This document shows positions 22,277 to 33,600 of a stretch of DNA of 64,000 nt, piece by piece. The position numbers and the translations under genes were made by a program. The DNA comes from Sipunculus nudus (taxonomy: Eukaryota > Annelida > Sipuncula > Golfingiida > Sipunculidae): NCBI GenBank assembly GCA_026874595.1, contig CM049318.1, forward strand, positions 43,008,456 to 43,072,455. Direction: 5' to 3'. Numbering within the stretch: the first letter of the stretch is position 1; the number at the start of each line of letters is the position of its first letter. The notes under the pieces are model-generated. The model made no database searches. It saw nothing but the letters and a program-made list of their open reading frames with translations, and was not told the DNA's origin.

Positions 22277-22656
22277 ATATATATTTGGACTGATGACTGC
22301 GAAGCAGCATTCGAGAAATTGAAGTCGATGATGATCAATACACCTGTCTTGAAAGCACCTGATTTTGACAAAGATTTTAAGTTATGTGTTGATGCTAGCG
22401 AACAAGCAGCTGGTGCTATATTGATTCAAGAAGATAAACAAGGGATTGATCATCCTGTCTGTTATTTCTCTAAGAAATTTAAAGATTACCAGAGAAATTA
22501 TTCCACCATTGAAAAAGAATTATTGGCGCTTATCTTAGCACTGCAATATTTTGAAATCTACTCTTGAGTCTACTCTTACAAGAGTATGACATCAATGTGA
22601 AACACATAAGAGGAAAGGATAATGTCATCGCTGACGCATTATCTAGATGTTATTGA
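22277..22656 (+). pseudogene. pol part 5: RNase H, internally deleted
   Basis: Starts IYIWTDDCEAAFEKLKS, then LCVDASEQAAGAILIQ, VCYFSKKF and NYSTIEKELLALILALQYFEIY. The section with the usual YTDHNPL motif is missing. The end LLQEYDINVKHIRGKDNVIA followed by DALSRC resumes in another frame from 22573 and stops at 22654-22656. The deletion removes part of the catalytic fold, so RNase H from this copy cannot be normal. Confidence 0.85.
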
Positions 22657-23070
22657 TAAATTTGTATATGAATTGTATTGTTAGAGATAGGTATGGATGA
22701 AGATGTTACATTGAGATGCAGTAGCTATTATGCATTATAAGCTCGTAGGATGAATTGTGCATTAGTCACAGGGATATTATTTTGCACAAGTCGTAGTAAT
22801 GTTCGATGGTTGTGTGAGTTATTAGTGTGTGTATTATCACAGTGAAGTTAAAATGAATTGGATAGATTATTTGCATATGTTTGCAAGAAAAGAAATGATG
22901 GCTATTGATGTCAATTATAAATGATATTGTAGATTATAAAAATTTATATCCTCACGTTAACATAATTATATTTCTCATATATATATCATATCACCCAAAG
23001 GTATATATTTCAGATATTATAAAATTTTACTCATGAAAATATCATAAAATTTTCTTTTTTAGGAGCATGG
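22657..23070 (+). other. 3' non-coding region of the LTR element
   Basis: AT-rich, no ORF. The purine stretch AGGAGCATGG directly before the 3' LTR is the likely polypurine tract. Confidence 0.6.
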
Positions 23071-23744
23071 TGTGATGTATGTCCGTACGCGATGGCAGGG
23101 CACTCACGGAAGGACCTTAGAACCATTGACCCAGGAACAACAGGAACGCGTTGACCCGTGTCGCTTACAGTCATCTATTGAACTCCGGCAACAACAAATA
23201 AACGGACAAAGAGAACGTTTTCATTCATTCATTAACAGCGGTTAAACAACCTGAACTGAAATTTAAAAGTGGATCAATCGATATTGCGTTAAGGTCCACA
23301 GACACTATAAATACCCTTCATTTAGTGATTTTGAATTGGGTTGCAAATAAGAACTGATATCCAGGGATATCCAGGCCTGATGATGTGTAGTCTCCTTGTG
23401 ATAAGGCGGAGACATTTTGGACGTTTTGGACTTTATTATGGCTGTGCACGGATTATGAACTGAACTTTCATCATGACTCCTCAGAGCAGCCCCGGAGTCA
23501 TTTTTATTTCGTCAACCAGCACCAGTGACTTTGATTTACAGCAGATAAGTATTTCTTCATTTTGTACCGCACCAAGATTTAGTTATTATGTGTTAGAGAC
23601 TTTGTGTTCATGTATTGTATATATTGTAAATAATGTTTGTTTAAATAATTATATATATTTTGTACTATATTTGTGAGTCAGTTTTTCATTTAACATCTTC
23701 GTTGTGTGAGTGGAACTCGGGGATGTTTTGTGCTACACGCAACA
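23071..23744 (+). repeat. 3' LTR of the Gmr1-like element
   Basis: 674 bp. It differs from the 5' LTR at about nine bases and one single-base gap by direct reading. TATA box at 23306-23311. Confidence 0.93.
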
Positions 23745-26104
23745 AAATATTGTCCCAAATATAATTTTTATTAAAAATAATAAGAGAATAGTATGATTTT
23801 TTCAAATAAAATATAACTGCAATGATTATTAAAATAATATTAAAGAATATATTTATGAATGCATTCATTAATACATTTTGAAAGTATTTGCACTGGTATT
23901 CATATACTTTCATTTTTACCTGAATTCCCATTCTTATGAAAGAAATTTTATAATGAGGTACATATTCATATTCGTGTTTAAATATAATTGCAAAGTATTC
24001 GCACCATGTCTGGTATTTATTCAGTTTTCACAAAACAATGATGTTGAGAATCCAGAATATACAAAATTCACACATTTAAATAATGATCATAAGTACCTGG
24101 TTTTATGGCTTTTATTTATATTAAAAAAAATGTAATATATTCATTTTGGACTAATTTCACATCAATGCACTAACTATAGACACAAAAGAAATCTAGATAA
24201 TAATATTATCAACTGCATCTTTGTCTATCATTTATTTCCTTCATATGATCCCTAATGATTAGTAATGAATAATATGATTTACTTTTTTATCATTAAAATT
24301 GAACTGAAAAATACCATAGGTGACTGCATGGTGTTATTTGGAATACATGACATTCTATCCATCGATACAACATTCTTATATCATCGGTAACTGGAAGCTG
24401 ATTTCCTGTTATTATCAACTAACAAATTCCTTTTCTATTTTTCTTTAATTTGTTATTAAAAACCAATAAAAATTTATAAATTTATTGTTTATTCTTATGT
24501 TGTTGGTTAAAACTACTAGATGAGTCGAGTTGGACACCTGGATCAACTGTGGCTGGCAATAAGCTGCCTGGAGCCCCAGTGTATGCCTCGCCTCAAGCAT
24601 GCATAATTTGCTGAAAGTTCAACAAGGTCAACATACAGGTGACTCAAGAGGTGCTACAGAGAGCCAAGGTTTGACATGGTCTCATAAAATCATTAATAAA
24701 AGCTACAATTTTTGGCCAATTTCTTTCATCTTTTTAAACTAAAAAGCTGATATCTTTATGTGTGCATGATATGAAAATTATATCAACAGTGCTCACAGGA
24801 AACAAACATGCCATGGTCAAATTTGGGCAAAATGTAAGGTACTTATTTTATATTTATACTAATAACTTATAAAATTTGAAAAATTCAGAACTAATTTTGG
24901 GTATTCAATTGAATCTTGATTAAATAATGTTACATCCCTGACAAAAAATCTCTAGCTTCAGTAATCCTCTTGTTAAGGGAGTAAATATATTTCTTGATTT
25001 TTTACAAAGTGCATTATGTTTGGGCCCATAACTTAAAACAATTACGCAATACTGACATCATTTCTGGCATGTGCATAGAGAATGTATAGAAAAATAAATA
25101 TATTATATATGATTAAAGTCAGATCAGTGGTTTTGATATTAGGCAGTCTTGAAGTGTAACAATGGGTTTTTAATGGAAAAATGAAGTTTTTCATTAATAT
25201 CTCGAAGGTATTAAGTCCTAGTGACCAAATTCTTGGTATGGTAGGGGATTTTTGAGACATCTAATTGCATGCCAAATTTTAGGAACTGAGAGCTGAAGCT
25301 GGGGAGCTGAGCACTTGCAAACTGCATGACACTAGCTTCATGTAAACAATATGTTACATGGTGCTTGAAAATTTGAATAAAATCTACAGTTTTTGATCAA
25401 CTGGTTTCAAATTTTTGGTGTTTACAGACAAAATGCTAAAAAAAACATGCTGTGAAAATTAAATCCACAGTACTTACAGGAATAAAACGTGCCATGGTCA
25501 AAGTTGGGCAAAATTTAAGGTACCAATTTTTTTTTTATTTTTGTTTATATTTTAAAAAATTTAAAAGATTTTGATTTAATTTTGGGTATATAATTTAATT
25601 TTGATAAATTAAAGTTATATTACTGGAAAAAAAAGTTTATAGCTTTAACATATTTTGTGTTAAGTGATCAAATATCTTTCCTGATTTTTTACACAATGCA
25701 TTATGTTTGGGCCCTAACTTTTTAAATTTACATAATACAAATATAATTTCTGGCATGTACATAGGAACTATATAGAGGAATAATTATGGTAAATATGAGG
25801 AAAAACAGATGAGTGGTTTTGATATTAGGCAGTCCTGAAGTGTAAAAATAGGTTTTTAATAAAAAATTGAGGTTTTTCCTTAATTTCTAAAAGGAACGAA
25901 GTCGCAAAGACCCAGTTTTTGGCTTGGTAGGAGATCTTGGGGACATCTAACATTATGCCGAATTTTGGATTCCTAGGTCATATGGTTTCAAAACGTGCCA
26001 CATCTATGGACGGACAGATGGAGGGACTGACGGACGGACAGACGGACGGACGACAGACAATGGACCACAACTATAGCTCAGATGACTTATAGTCAGCTGA
26101 GCTA
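23745..26104 (+). repeat. 2.2-kb repeat, right piece, ending in hairpin
   Basis: Parallels 31003-33191 over its whole length at roughly 90-95% by eye. Shared landmarks: GAATGCATTCATTAATACATT, GATGAGTCGAGTTGGACACC, CTACAGTTTTTGATCAACTGG, a (GGAC)n stretch at about 25995-26050 and the CTGAGCTA hairpin at 26074-26104. The open frames within it are short and not conserved. Confidence 0.8.
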
Positions 26105-27180
26105 TAAACCTATCCTAGATTATTCTTGTAAAGAATTATACCATTCAGCTTGACAGTTTCATCATAAAAGAGGCTAAAATTACAAGGTTTCTGACTGCTA
26201 GAAACAGGTCAATGTATGTGGCGCCACAAAAACTGCAATTTCAAATATGAGTCAGGTGACCGACATTTGCACAAAACTGATCAGATAATGGAGCTTTTGT
26301 AACAAATTTTTTATAATTCTCGGGGGTTCTTCTGAGATCAATAGCTCGTAGGATATGGGAAACACGGACCTAATTTCAGGTTTCCTATGAGAAGTTTCAT
26401 GGACCTCCCTGGATGTCAGGTAAGAAGATTATAGGTCCGAAGGTTATGATTTGTTCCCTGTTAACGGACAACCCGCTTCATTTGCGGGTCTCAAAAATAG
26501 CAAAAAAATGCGTGAAAATTTGAAAAAAAATCCAGGCGGTGCCACCAGTCTGCAGGAACTGAGCTCCATGACCAATATGCATGCAAAGAATCATGACCAT
26601 CAATGCATTAGTACAGATACTGGAGCTTTTGTTTCAAATATTTAATTGTTCTGGGGGGGGGGGGGGTACTTTCAGGCCGCATAGCTCAGAGGAATTGGAT
26701 AACAGAGACCTAATTTAAGGTTTCCAAGGTGATTTTTTTTATGAACCTCTGTGGATGTCAAATTTTAGGTCCAATGGTTATGACTTGTACCCTCTTAATT
26801 GATGACCTGACAGCCGGACAGACAAATGACAGACAAAGAGAGATAGCTATAACTCAGATCACTCTCAGTCAGCCAAGCTAAAAACAGATCAGTGGTTTTG
26901 ATATTAGGCACTCTTGAAGTGTGATAAAGATTTTAAATGGAAAAAAAGATTTTCCTTAGTTTCTCAAAGGAACCAAGTAGCAGTGACCAGGTTTTCGGTT
27001 TGGTAAGAGATCTTGGGGACATCTAACAGTATGCAGAATTTTGGATTCGTCGGTCCAACGGTTTTAAATCATGCCAGTCTAATGGACCCAAAGGCGAACG
27101 GACAATTGACCACGACTATAGCTCAGATGACTTATAGTCAGCTGAGCTAAAAATCCACCAATGAAATTCAGCATTGTATT
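26105..27180 (+). repeat. mosaic of dispersed repeat fragments
   Basis: Includes CCTCCCTGGATGTCAGGTAAG and GGTTATGATTTGTTCCC units (26400-26465), a G14 run at 26653-26666, another partial end of the 2.2-kb repeat (26885-27149) and its hairpin at 27119-27149. Confidence 0.6.
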
Positions 27181-27780
27181 GGTGACCCATGTATGCCAGC
27201 GCATATCTCTCATCTGCCATGTTTGTACAACCGAAAAGACTTGGGTCAACCAATATTGATACTCATTGGTGGAATCAGTCATGTGGTGTGGAATTCCCAC
27301 TATTTGCAAAAGGTTCATGAATGGATCTAAATACTTGCCATTCTGATCATGTCTTGCAGGAAGTGCCCCACAGAGCTGCGCAGCCGGCACACATTCATGG
27401 TGCAGCTGGTGGCTCCTGATTTAGGTGTCCCTCATGACAGGATTTTGGACCAAACATGACTTTCCCTGGCTGCCTTTAGCAGGTGTCTGCTCAAGGTAGG
27501 TCAATATCAGTGGAAAATGGGTCTGGACAATAGACCTGTGTCCGTACACTGCAGGTATCCACTAATGCCAGGGTCCCCTCACGACAGATACTGCTGAACA
27601 CTAATTTTCTAAATGTACTGTTTTATTACAAAAATCCAGGAATAATTATTTTTCCGAGTTTGAACTGAATGAGACTGGATTGTATGTTTATTTGCAGTAT
27701 TAAAATAAAACCATCCCCTCTCCCCCTTTTGGAATATACTAGAGGGTGATGAGGAGGGGTTTACTGTGGCTGGTTTCTTA
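27181..27780. other. unassigned intron sequence
   Basis: Less AT-rich than its surroundings, with a 103-codon open frame on the minus strand at 27390-27079 that matches no family I know. No splice sites in phase with ARPC2. Possibly an old transposon remnant. Confidence 0.4.
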
Positions 27781-27781
27781 C

Positions 27782-27881
27782 CGTCCTCTGTGGTGGTGAG
27801 GTAGCTGCCATACTCCCTCTTCAGTAACTCATCAGCTCCATGCTCCTGCAGCTCCTTGAAGAACTTAAGGCTGATGCTAAC
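27782..27881 (-). CDS. ARPC2: ARPC2 coding exon 4 (residues 57-90)
   Basis: Encodes [20 protein letters not shown] followed by [13 protein letters not shown], a strongly conserved stretch of the ARPC2 N-terminal domain. The acceptor is ATGACAG and the donor GTAAGA. The length is 33 codons plus one base, completed by exon 5. A tRNA-derived SINE-like sequence begins about 100 bp upstream in the intron (27982-28147, opposite strand). No lesion is present. Confidence 0.95.
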
Positions 27882-27981
27882 CTGTCATAAAAAAACAACC
27901 ATCCATTATTTATACTGGCACACTGCACTATTAAAGTGTCAGCTGGTTGTAACATACAGCAGTCATTTTTCATATTAATCA

Positions 27982-28147
27982 GTTGTGGCCGAGGGGCCTG
28001 GACAGCTGAGCAGGAAAAGACCCGGCCCTCTCCACTGCAACTTGGGTTCGATCCAATGTGTTGCCATGAGAGTGGGTTGTAGTGGCCCGTCCAAGGTTGG
28101 TGGTACTCTCTGGGTTCTCCAGCTTCTCCTGCTTCAATGCTGACCAT
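27982..28147 (+). mobile_element. tRNA-derived SINE-like sequence
   Basis: A box TGGCCGAGGGG at 27985-27995 and B box GGTTCGATCC at 28045-28054, with a long interval as in class II tRNAs (Leu/Ser type). The body that follows includes CTCTCTGGGTTCTCCAGC (28107 onward). It lies ~100 bp from ARPC2 exon 4, opposite in orientation. No target duplication identified. Confidence 0.6.
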
Positions 28148-28760
28148 TACTTTTCAAGCACATGTGTAACATGTACATTATAATGCAAGTGGTAAACATT
28201 TTGAACAATAACCAGTTACACAAACATCACTACTGAAATACCGGCATGGGTGCACACAACACAAAAATGATTGTAGGTGGTGCCACCAATCTTGTTACCA
28301 ACAAAGTTATCCCAGATGTTTACATATGCCAAATTTCAGGCTGATATATCAAACCTATCCTGAGAAATAAGCAGGGACATAAACTGTGCAAATAATATTG
28401 TAGGTGGTGCCATCAGGCTTGTATACAACTAAGCTATCCAATATGTATAAATATGCATAATTTCAGGCTGATAGACCAAATCCCCCCTGAGAAATAAGCA
28501 GGCACACACACTGTGCAAAAGTCATTGTTGAGGGGGGGGGGGGGGGGACACCAGTCTTGCGAACGAAAAAGCCATCAAAGATGCATGGACAGGTCAAAAT
28601 ATCAGGCCAATACATCAAACTTCTTTTGAGCCACATGCACTGGGCTAACCAGGCTATAGGTGAGAAAGGCAGTTGCCCCGAGTGAACCAGAATGAATTGC
28701 TAGGTCCAGCTACTGCACTGAATGAACTCTTGACCTGCACCTGGTCTAAGAGACATGTGG
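28148..28760 (+). repeat. third copy of the GGTGGC / GTGAACTCTTGACC repeat block
   Basis: Parallels 3640-4140 and 10600-10960: GGTGGTGCCACCAATCTTG, CCAAATTTCAGGCTGATATA, AGGCAGTTGCCCCGAGTGAAC. A G16 run lies at 28532-28547. Confidence 0.6.
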
Positions 28761-29723
28761 TAAAAGAATGGGGCAGGAAGGACGGATGGATAGAAGAATA
28801 GAAGGACAGGGACCATTTTAGTAGTCCTCCCTCCTACAGAGGGGGACTAATAAACTTGAGTTTTTAGTTCGTTAGACAAGCAAATTAGGTATATATTGCA
28901 CTGAGTAATAAATAAAAATTGTGGGTAGAACCCATTTGATTATGCAGTTAGAAAGAAATGGTAATGAGCCTTTAAGAGTTATTCCAAAATGTGAAAATCT
29001 CAGCTTCAGTATTACAAGTGATACTGACAAAAGATATGGATCATATATAGAACTTTTTAGAAGCCATTCTGGAAGGACTAAAGCTCAGAAGTTTTGAGAA
29101 TGGGTGTCATGGTGAGTTTGAAGAGTTAGGAAGTTTTTGTTCAGTTGTCTGAAGAAACAAGATCACAAGTTCAGGTGTTGCACTTACCTACCGATATGCA
29201 GAATTTGAGATCTACAGCTATAACAGTGTGACTATGTGCCCTGCCCAGCCTGGCAGATGGAATGGACAATGGGTCATCACTATTGCTGAGATGATTAACA
29301 GTAAACTAGGCTCAAATAATAAATGAAATGTTTAAAAATTAAACCCATACACTTACATTTAATATTTAAACCTGTGGACTCATATACAGGTTTCCCCAAT
29401 GATTAGAAGAGACAATGAATGTTCTGTTTTTCCCTGGGGCATAAACAATTTTCAAATGTACAAGGTATGAATATTTGTGGCTGAAGCATATGTTGAAAGA
29501 GCTAAAAGTAATTGTTACAAGTGCCCTTCAGTCAAAGTATAACGTTTCTAAGAATTCCCTGAGTCAAACATTTCATACATGAATCTTATTTTATATTGAA
29601 CCAAGGCCTGGAATTCACCATCAACAAATATTTGATCACTTTCCAACACATGTGCCAGGCAAAACATGACATTCACCAAATCCAAGATGTGCAGCCTTAC
29701 TAATTTAAATAAAAAATTATTAC
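28761..29723. other. unassigned ARPC2 intron 3 sequence
   Basis: No element ends, arrays or exons recognised. A short GGAAGGACGGATGG purine stretch lies near 28780. Confidence 0.4.
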
Positions 29724-29782
29724 CCTGATTTTGGATTTGTCCCCATCAGGATTTGACATGTGGTACAAGACCCCATCGAAAT
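29724..29782 (-). CDS. ARPC2: ARPC2 coding exon 3 (residues 37-56)
   Basis: Encodes [20 protein letters not shown], the first conserved beta-strand segment of the ARPC2 N-terminal domain. The acceptor is TTTTCCAG. The donor GTAATA is weaker than the consensus but occupies the required phase. The length is 2 + 19x3 nt, and it joins exon 4 between complete codons. The flanking DNA at 28.8-29.7 kb is unannotated intron. Identity is secure from the sequence match and from the unbroken reading frame on both sides. Confidence 0.94.
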
Positions 29783-29959
29783 CTGGAAAACAAAAAATTG
29801 CTGAGTAAGCATGACATACAGGTAATCATAAAACTGGATTTCTGGGACCATTAGGGCCCTTCAATTGCCAGTTCCTAAAAATGGAAACCCAGTGGCCATG
29901 TTGGATGTCAGATTGCTCTAAAATTTATTACCACAAATAGTCTAAAAAGGACCAATCTT

Positions 29960-30700
29960 TAGAACAAGTGACCCATGGGTCATGACGCTCAGTCGACTGA
30001 CATGTTGACAATATGTCCTTGCTTAGGCAACAATTCAGATAATGTAGGTGGCAGCATCATTCATGCATATAAGCTTAGGTTCATCAAGACCTAAAAGCAC
30101 ACCAACTTTGATGACAATCCAACCAGCCTTTCCTGAGGAATCTGGCAATTGGTGTGTATTTTACATTATTTCTAGGGTTCTCAAATGTACCCAAAAACTG
30201 TGAGAATATAGGTCACCATCTGTGACCCAATTTCAGGTTTTTGTGGAGAACTTCTGAGGAACTCTCAGGCTGTCAAGTTAGAAGTTTCTGGGTACAATGG
30301 TTATGATTTGTGCCCTACTTTGGTATCAATTTTTCAATAATTCTGGGGGGTGCTTATAAACCCCATAGCTCAGATAATACAGGTAACAGAGACCTAATTC
30401 CATGTTTTCACCCAGACTTTTAAGGACCTCACTGGATTTTAAGTTAGAAGATTCTAGGTCCAATGGTTATGATTTGTGCCCTGCTTTTGTATCAAATTTT
30501 CAATTATGCTAGGGGGGGGTGCTTATTAGCCCCAAAACTCAAGAGAATATGGGTAACAGAGACCTTATTTCAGGTTTCAAAAGATATTTTTCAGGCACTT
30601 CCCTGGATGTCAAGTAAGAAGATTCTGGGTCCCGTGGTTATGATTTGTGCCCTGTAAATGGATGACTGCATCTTTAAAGTTCTCAAAAATAGAGAAACAA
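29960..30700 (+). repeat. repeat with CCATGGG palindrome start and tandem GATTTGTGCCCT units
   Basis: Starts GACCCATGGGTCATGACGCTCAG. Then come three units of about 160 bp, each containing GACCTAATT or GACCTTATT, CCTGGATGT-like and GGTTATGATTTGTGCCCT blocks (ends near 30313, 30482 and 30653). Confidence 0.6.
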
Positions 30701-33191
30701 GGGACCTATGGGTCACGGCGCTCAGCTGTTATATATAAGAAGAAAATATGATTTAGAAATGATTTACATGCTGGTTTTATGTGGTAATAAATATAAGCTG
30801 TATTATGAGTTGTTGTTGTTTAGCTTATGTATGATTTTGATAGTATCTTTGGAGACAGGGAAGAGGATTGATTTCATTTATTTTATTAACAAATGGAGGA
30901 GTACTATTGTCACACAGATTTTGACTTGGCCATAAAACTTATAAGCAGAACATATAAAATTAGAGTTTAACTATTTAATAAAAAAAATTACAATTATGTC
31001 CCAAATATAATTTTTATTTAAAATAATAAGAGAATCTTATGATTTTTTAAAATAAAATATAACTGAAATGATTATTAAAATAATATTAAAGAATATATTT
31101 ATGAATGCATTCATTAATACATTTTGAAAGTATTTGCACTGGTATTCATATACTTTCATTTTTACCTGAATTCCCATTCTTTATGCAAGAAATTTTATAA
31201 TGGAGTATATATTCATATTTGTATTTAAATACAATTGCAAATTATTCGCACCATGTCTGGTATTTATTCAGTTTTCACAAAACAATGATGTTGAGAATCC
31301 AGAATATACAAAATTCACACATTTAAATAATGATCATAAGTACCTGGTTTTATGGCTTTTATTTATATTTAAAAAAATAAATGTAATATATTCATTTTGG
31401 ACTAATTTCACATCAATGACACAGTAGGAATCTAGATTAATATTATCAACTGCATCTTTGTCTATCATTAATTTCCTTCATATGATCCCCAATCATTATA
31501 ATGAATAATATGATTTACTTTTTTATCATTAAAATTGAACTGAAAAATACCATAGGTGACTGCATGGTGTTATTTGGAATACATGACATTCTTTCCATCG
31601 ATACAAGATTCTTATATCATCAGTAACTGCAAGTTAATTTCCTGTTATTATAAACTAACATATTTCTTTTTTATTTTTCTTTAATTTGTTATTAAAAACC
31701 AATAAAAATTTATTAAGTTATTGTTTGTTGTTATGTTGTTGGTTAAAACTACTAGATGAGTCGAGTTGGACACCTGGATCCACTGTGGCTGGCCATAAGC
31801 TGCCTGGCTGCCCCTGTGTATGCCTCGCCCAAAGCATGCATAATTTGCTGAAAGTTCAACAAGGTCAACATACAGGTGACTCAAGAGGGGCTGGAGAGGG
31901 CCAAGGTCTGACATGGTCTCATAGAAACATTAACAAAAGCTAATTCAGAACTTATTTTGGGTATTCAATTGAATCTTGATTAAATAATGTTACATCCCTG
32001 ACAAAAAAATTCAGAACTTATTTTGGGTATTCAATTGAATCTTGATTAAATAATGTTACATCCCTGACAAAAAAATCTTTAGCTTCAGCAATCCTCTTGT
32101 TAAGGGAGTAAATATATTTCTTGATTTTTTGCAAAGTGCATTATGTTTGGGCTCATAACTTAAAACAATTACGCAATACCGGCATCATTTCTGGCATGTG
32201 CATAGAGAATGTACAGAAAAATATGTATATCATATATGATTAAAGTTAGATCAGTGGTTTTTATATTAGGCAGTCTTGAAGTGTAACAATGTGTTTTTAA
32301 TGGAAAAATGAAGTTTTTTCATTAATATCTCGAAGGTATTAAGTCCTAGTGACCAAATTCTTGGCATGGCAGGGGATTTTTGAGACATCTAATTGTATGC
32401 CAAATTTTAGGAACTGAGAGCTGAAGCTGGGGAGCTGAGCTCTTGCAAACTGCATAACACTAGCTTGATGTAAACAATATGTTACATGGTGTTTGAAAAC
32501 TTGAATAAAATCTACAGTCTTTGATCAACTGGTTTCAAATTTTTGGTGTTAACAGACAAAATGCTAACAAAAACATGCTGTGAAAATTAAATCCACAGTA
32601 CTTACAGGAAAAAAAATGCCATGGTCAAAGTTGGGCAAAATGTAAGGTACCAATTTTTTATTTTTGTTAATATTTTAAAAAAATTTAAAAGATTTTGATC
32701 TAATTTTGGGTAAAAATTTAATTATGATTAATTAAAGTTATATTACTGGAAAAAAGGTCCATAGCTTTACCATTTTTTGTGTTAAGTGATCAAATATCTT
32801 TCCTGATTTTTTACAAAATGCATTATGTTTGGACCCATAACTTTTTTAAATTATATAATACAGACATAATTTCTAGCATGTACATAGGAACTATATAGAG
32901 GAATATTTATGGTAAATATGAGGAAAAACAGATGAGTTGTTTTGATATTAGGCAGTCCTGAAGTGTGAAAATAGGTTTTTAATAAAAAATTGAGGTTTTT
33001 CCTTAATTTCTCAAAGGAACAAAGTCGCAAAGACCCAGTTTTCGGCTTGGTAGGAGATCTTGGGGACATCTTACATTATGCTGAATTTCGGATTCCTAGG
33101 ACTTACGGTTTCAAAACGTGCCACATCTACGGACAGACGGACGGACGATGGACACGGCTATAGCTCAGATGACTTATAGTCAGCTGAGCTA
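30701..33191 (+). repeat. 2.2-2.5-kb repeat copy with empty LTR-element site
   Basis: Opens with GGGACCTATGGGTCACGGCG followed by CTCAGCTG and ends with the CTGAGCTA hairpin (33161-33191). From 30942 it parallels 16809-16869 plus 23745-26104. At 30998-31006 it reads through ACAATTATGTCCC where the other copy carries the 6.9-kb retrotransposon. A 66-bp perfect tandem duplication lies at 31942-32073. Confidence 0.75.
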
Positions 33192-33600
33192 AAAATTGCT
33201 TAAAATTCTAAAATATCCAGGTGGCAACACCAGTATGCAGAATCTGACTGAACACTCAATGATGAATATGCATACAAAGAATTATGGTGATCAATGCATT
33301 AGTTGTTCAGATACTGGAGCTTTTGTATCAAATTTTCAATAATTCTGGGGGGTGCTTTTAAGCCCCATAGCTCAAAGAATATGGGTGACAGAGACCTTAT
33401 TTCAGGTTTCCAAGGAGTTTTTTGATGGACCTCCCTGCATGTCAATTTAGAAATTCCAGGTCCAGCGGTTACGATTTGTGCCTGATTAACGAACAGACAG
33501 ATGACCAAAGGGACAGAAAGACAGACAGACGCCGGACAAAGAGTGATCGCTATTGCTCAGATGACTTTCAGTCATATGAGCTCAAAATGAAGGCAATATC
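33192..33600 (+). repeat. CCTCCCTG-GATTTGTGCC repeat unit with degenerate hairpin
   Basis: One unit of the family seen at 26280-26460 and 37700-37990. It ends in GACAGAAAGACAGACAGACG and a degraded GCTCAGATGACTTTCAGTCA hairpin near 33556-33585. Confidence 0.5.

Larger units (their letters stand above)
16870..23744 (+). mobile_element. full-length LTR retrotransposon, Gmr1-like Ty3/gypsy with IN before RT
   Basis: 6875 bp from TGTGATG to GCAACA, bounded by AAAT on both sides (16866-16869 and 23745-23748). Order: 5' LTR, primer-binding site, gag, protease, integrase, reverse transcriptase, RNase H, 3' LTR. Integrase upstream of RT is the Ty1/copia order, but the RT, GPY/F-type integrase and gag are Ty3/gypsy; this combination is the hallmark of Gmr1-like elements. 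The LTRs differ at about 9 bases and one indel in 675 bp. The coding region carries several stops and frameshifts. It lies in ARPC2 intron 4, antisense to the gene. The paralogous repeat at 30.9 kb shows the empty site. Confidence 0.92.

Noticed and set aside
27079..27390. 103-codon frame on the minus strand near ARPC2 exon 4
   Set aside because: No family recognised, no splice phase with ARPC2, overlaps a repeat end; may be chance or an old remnant.
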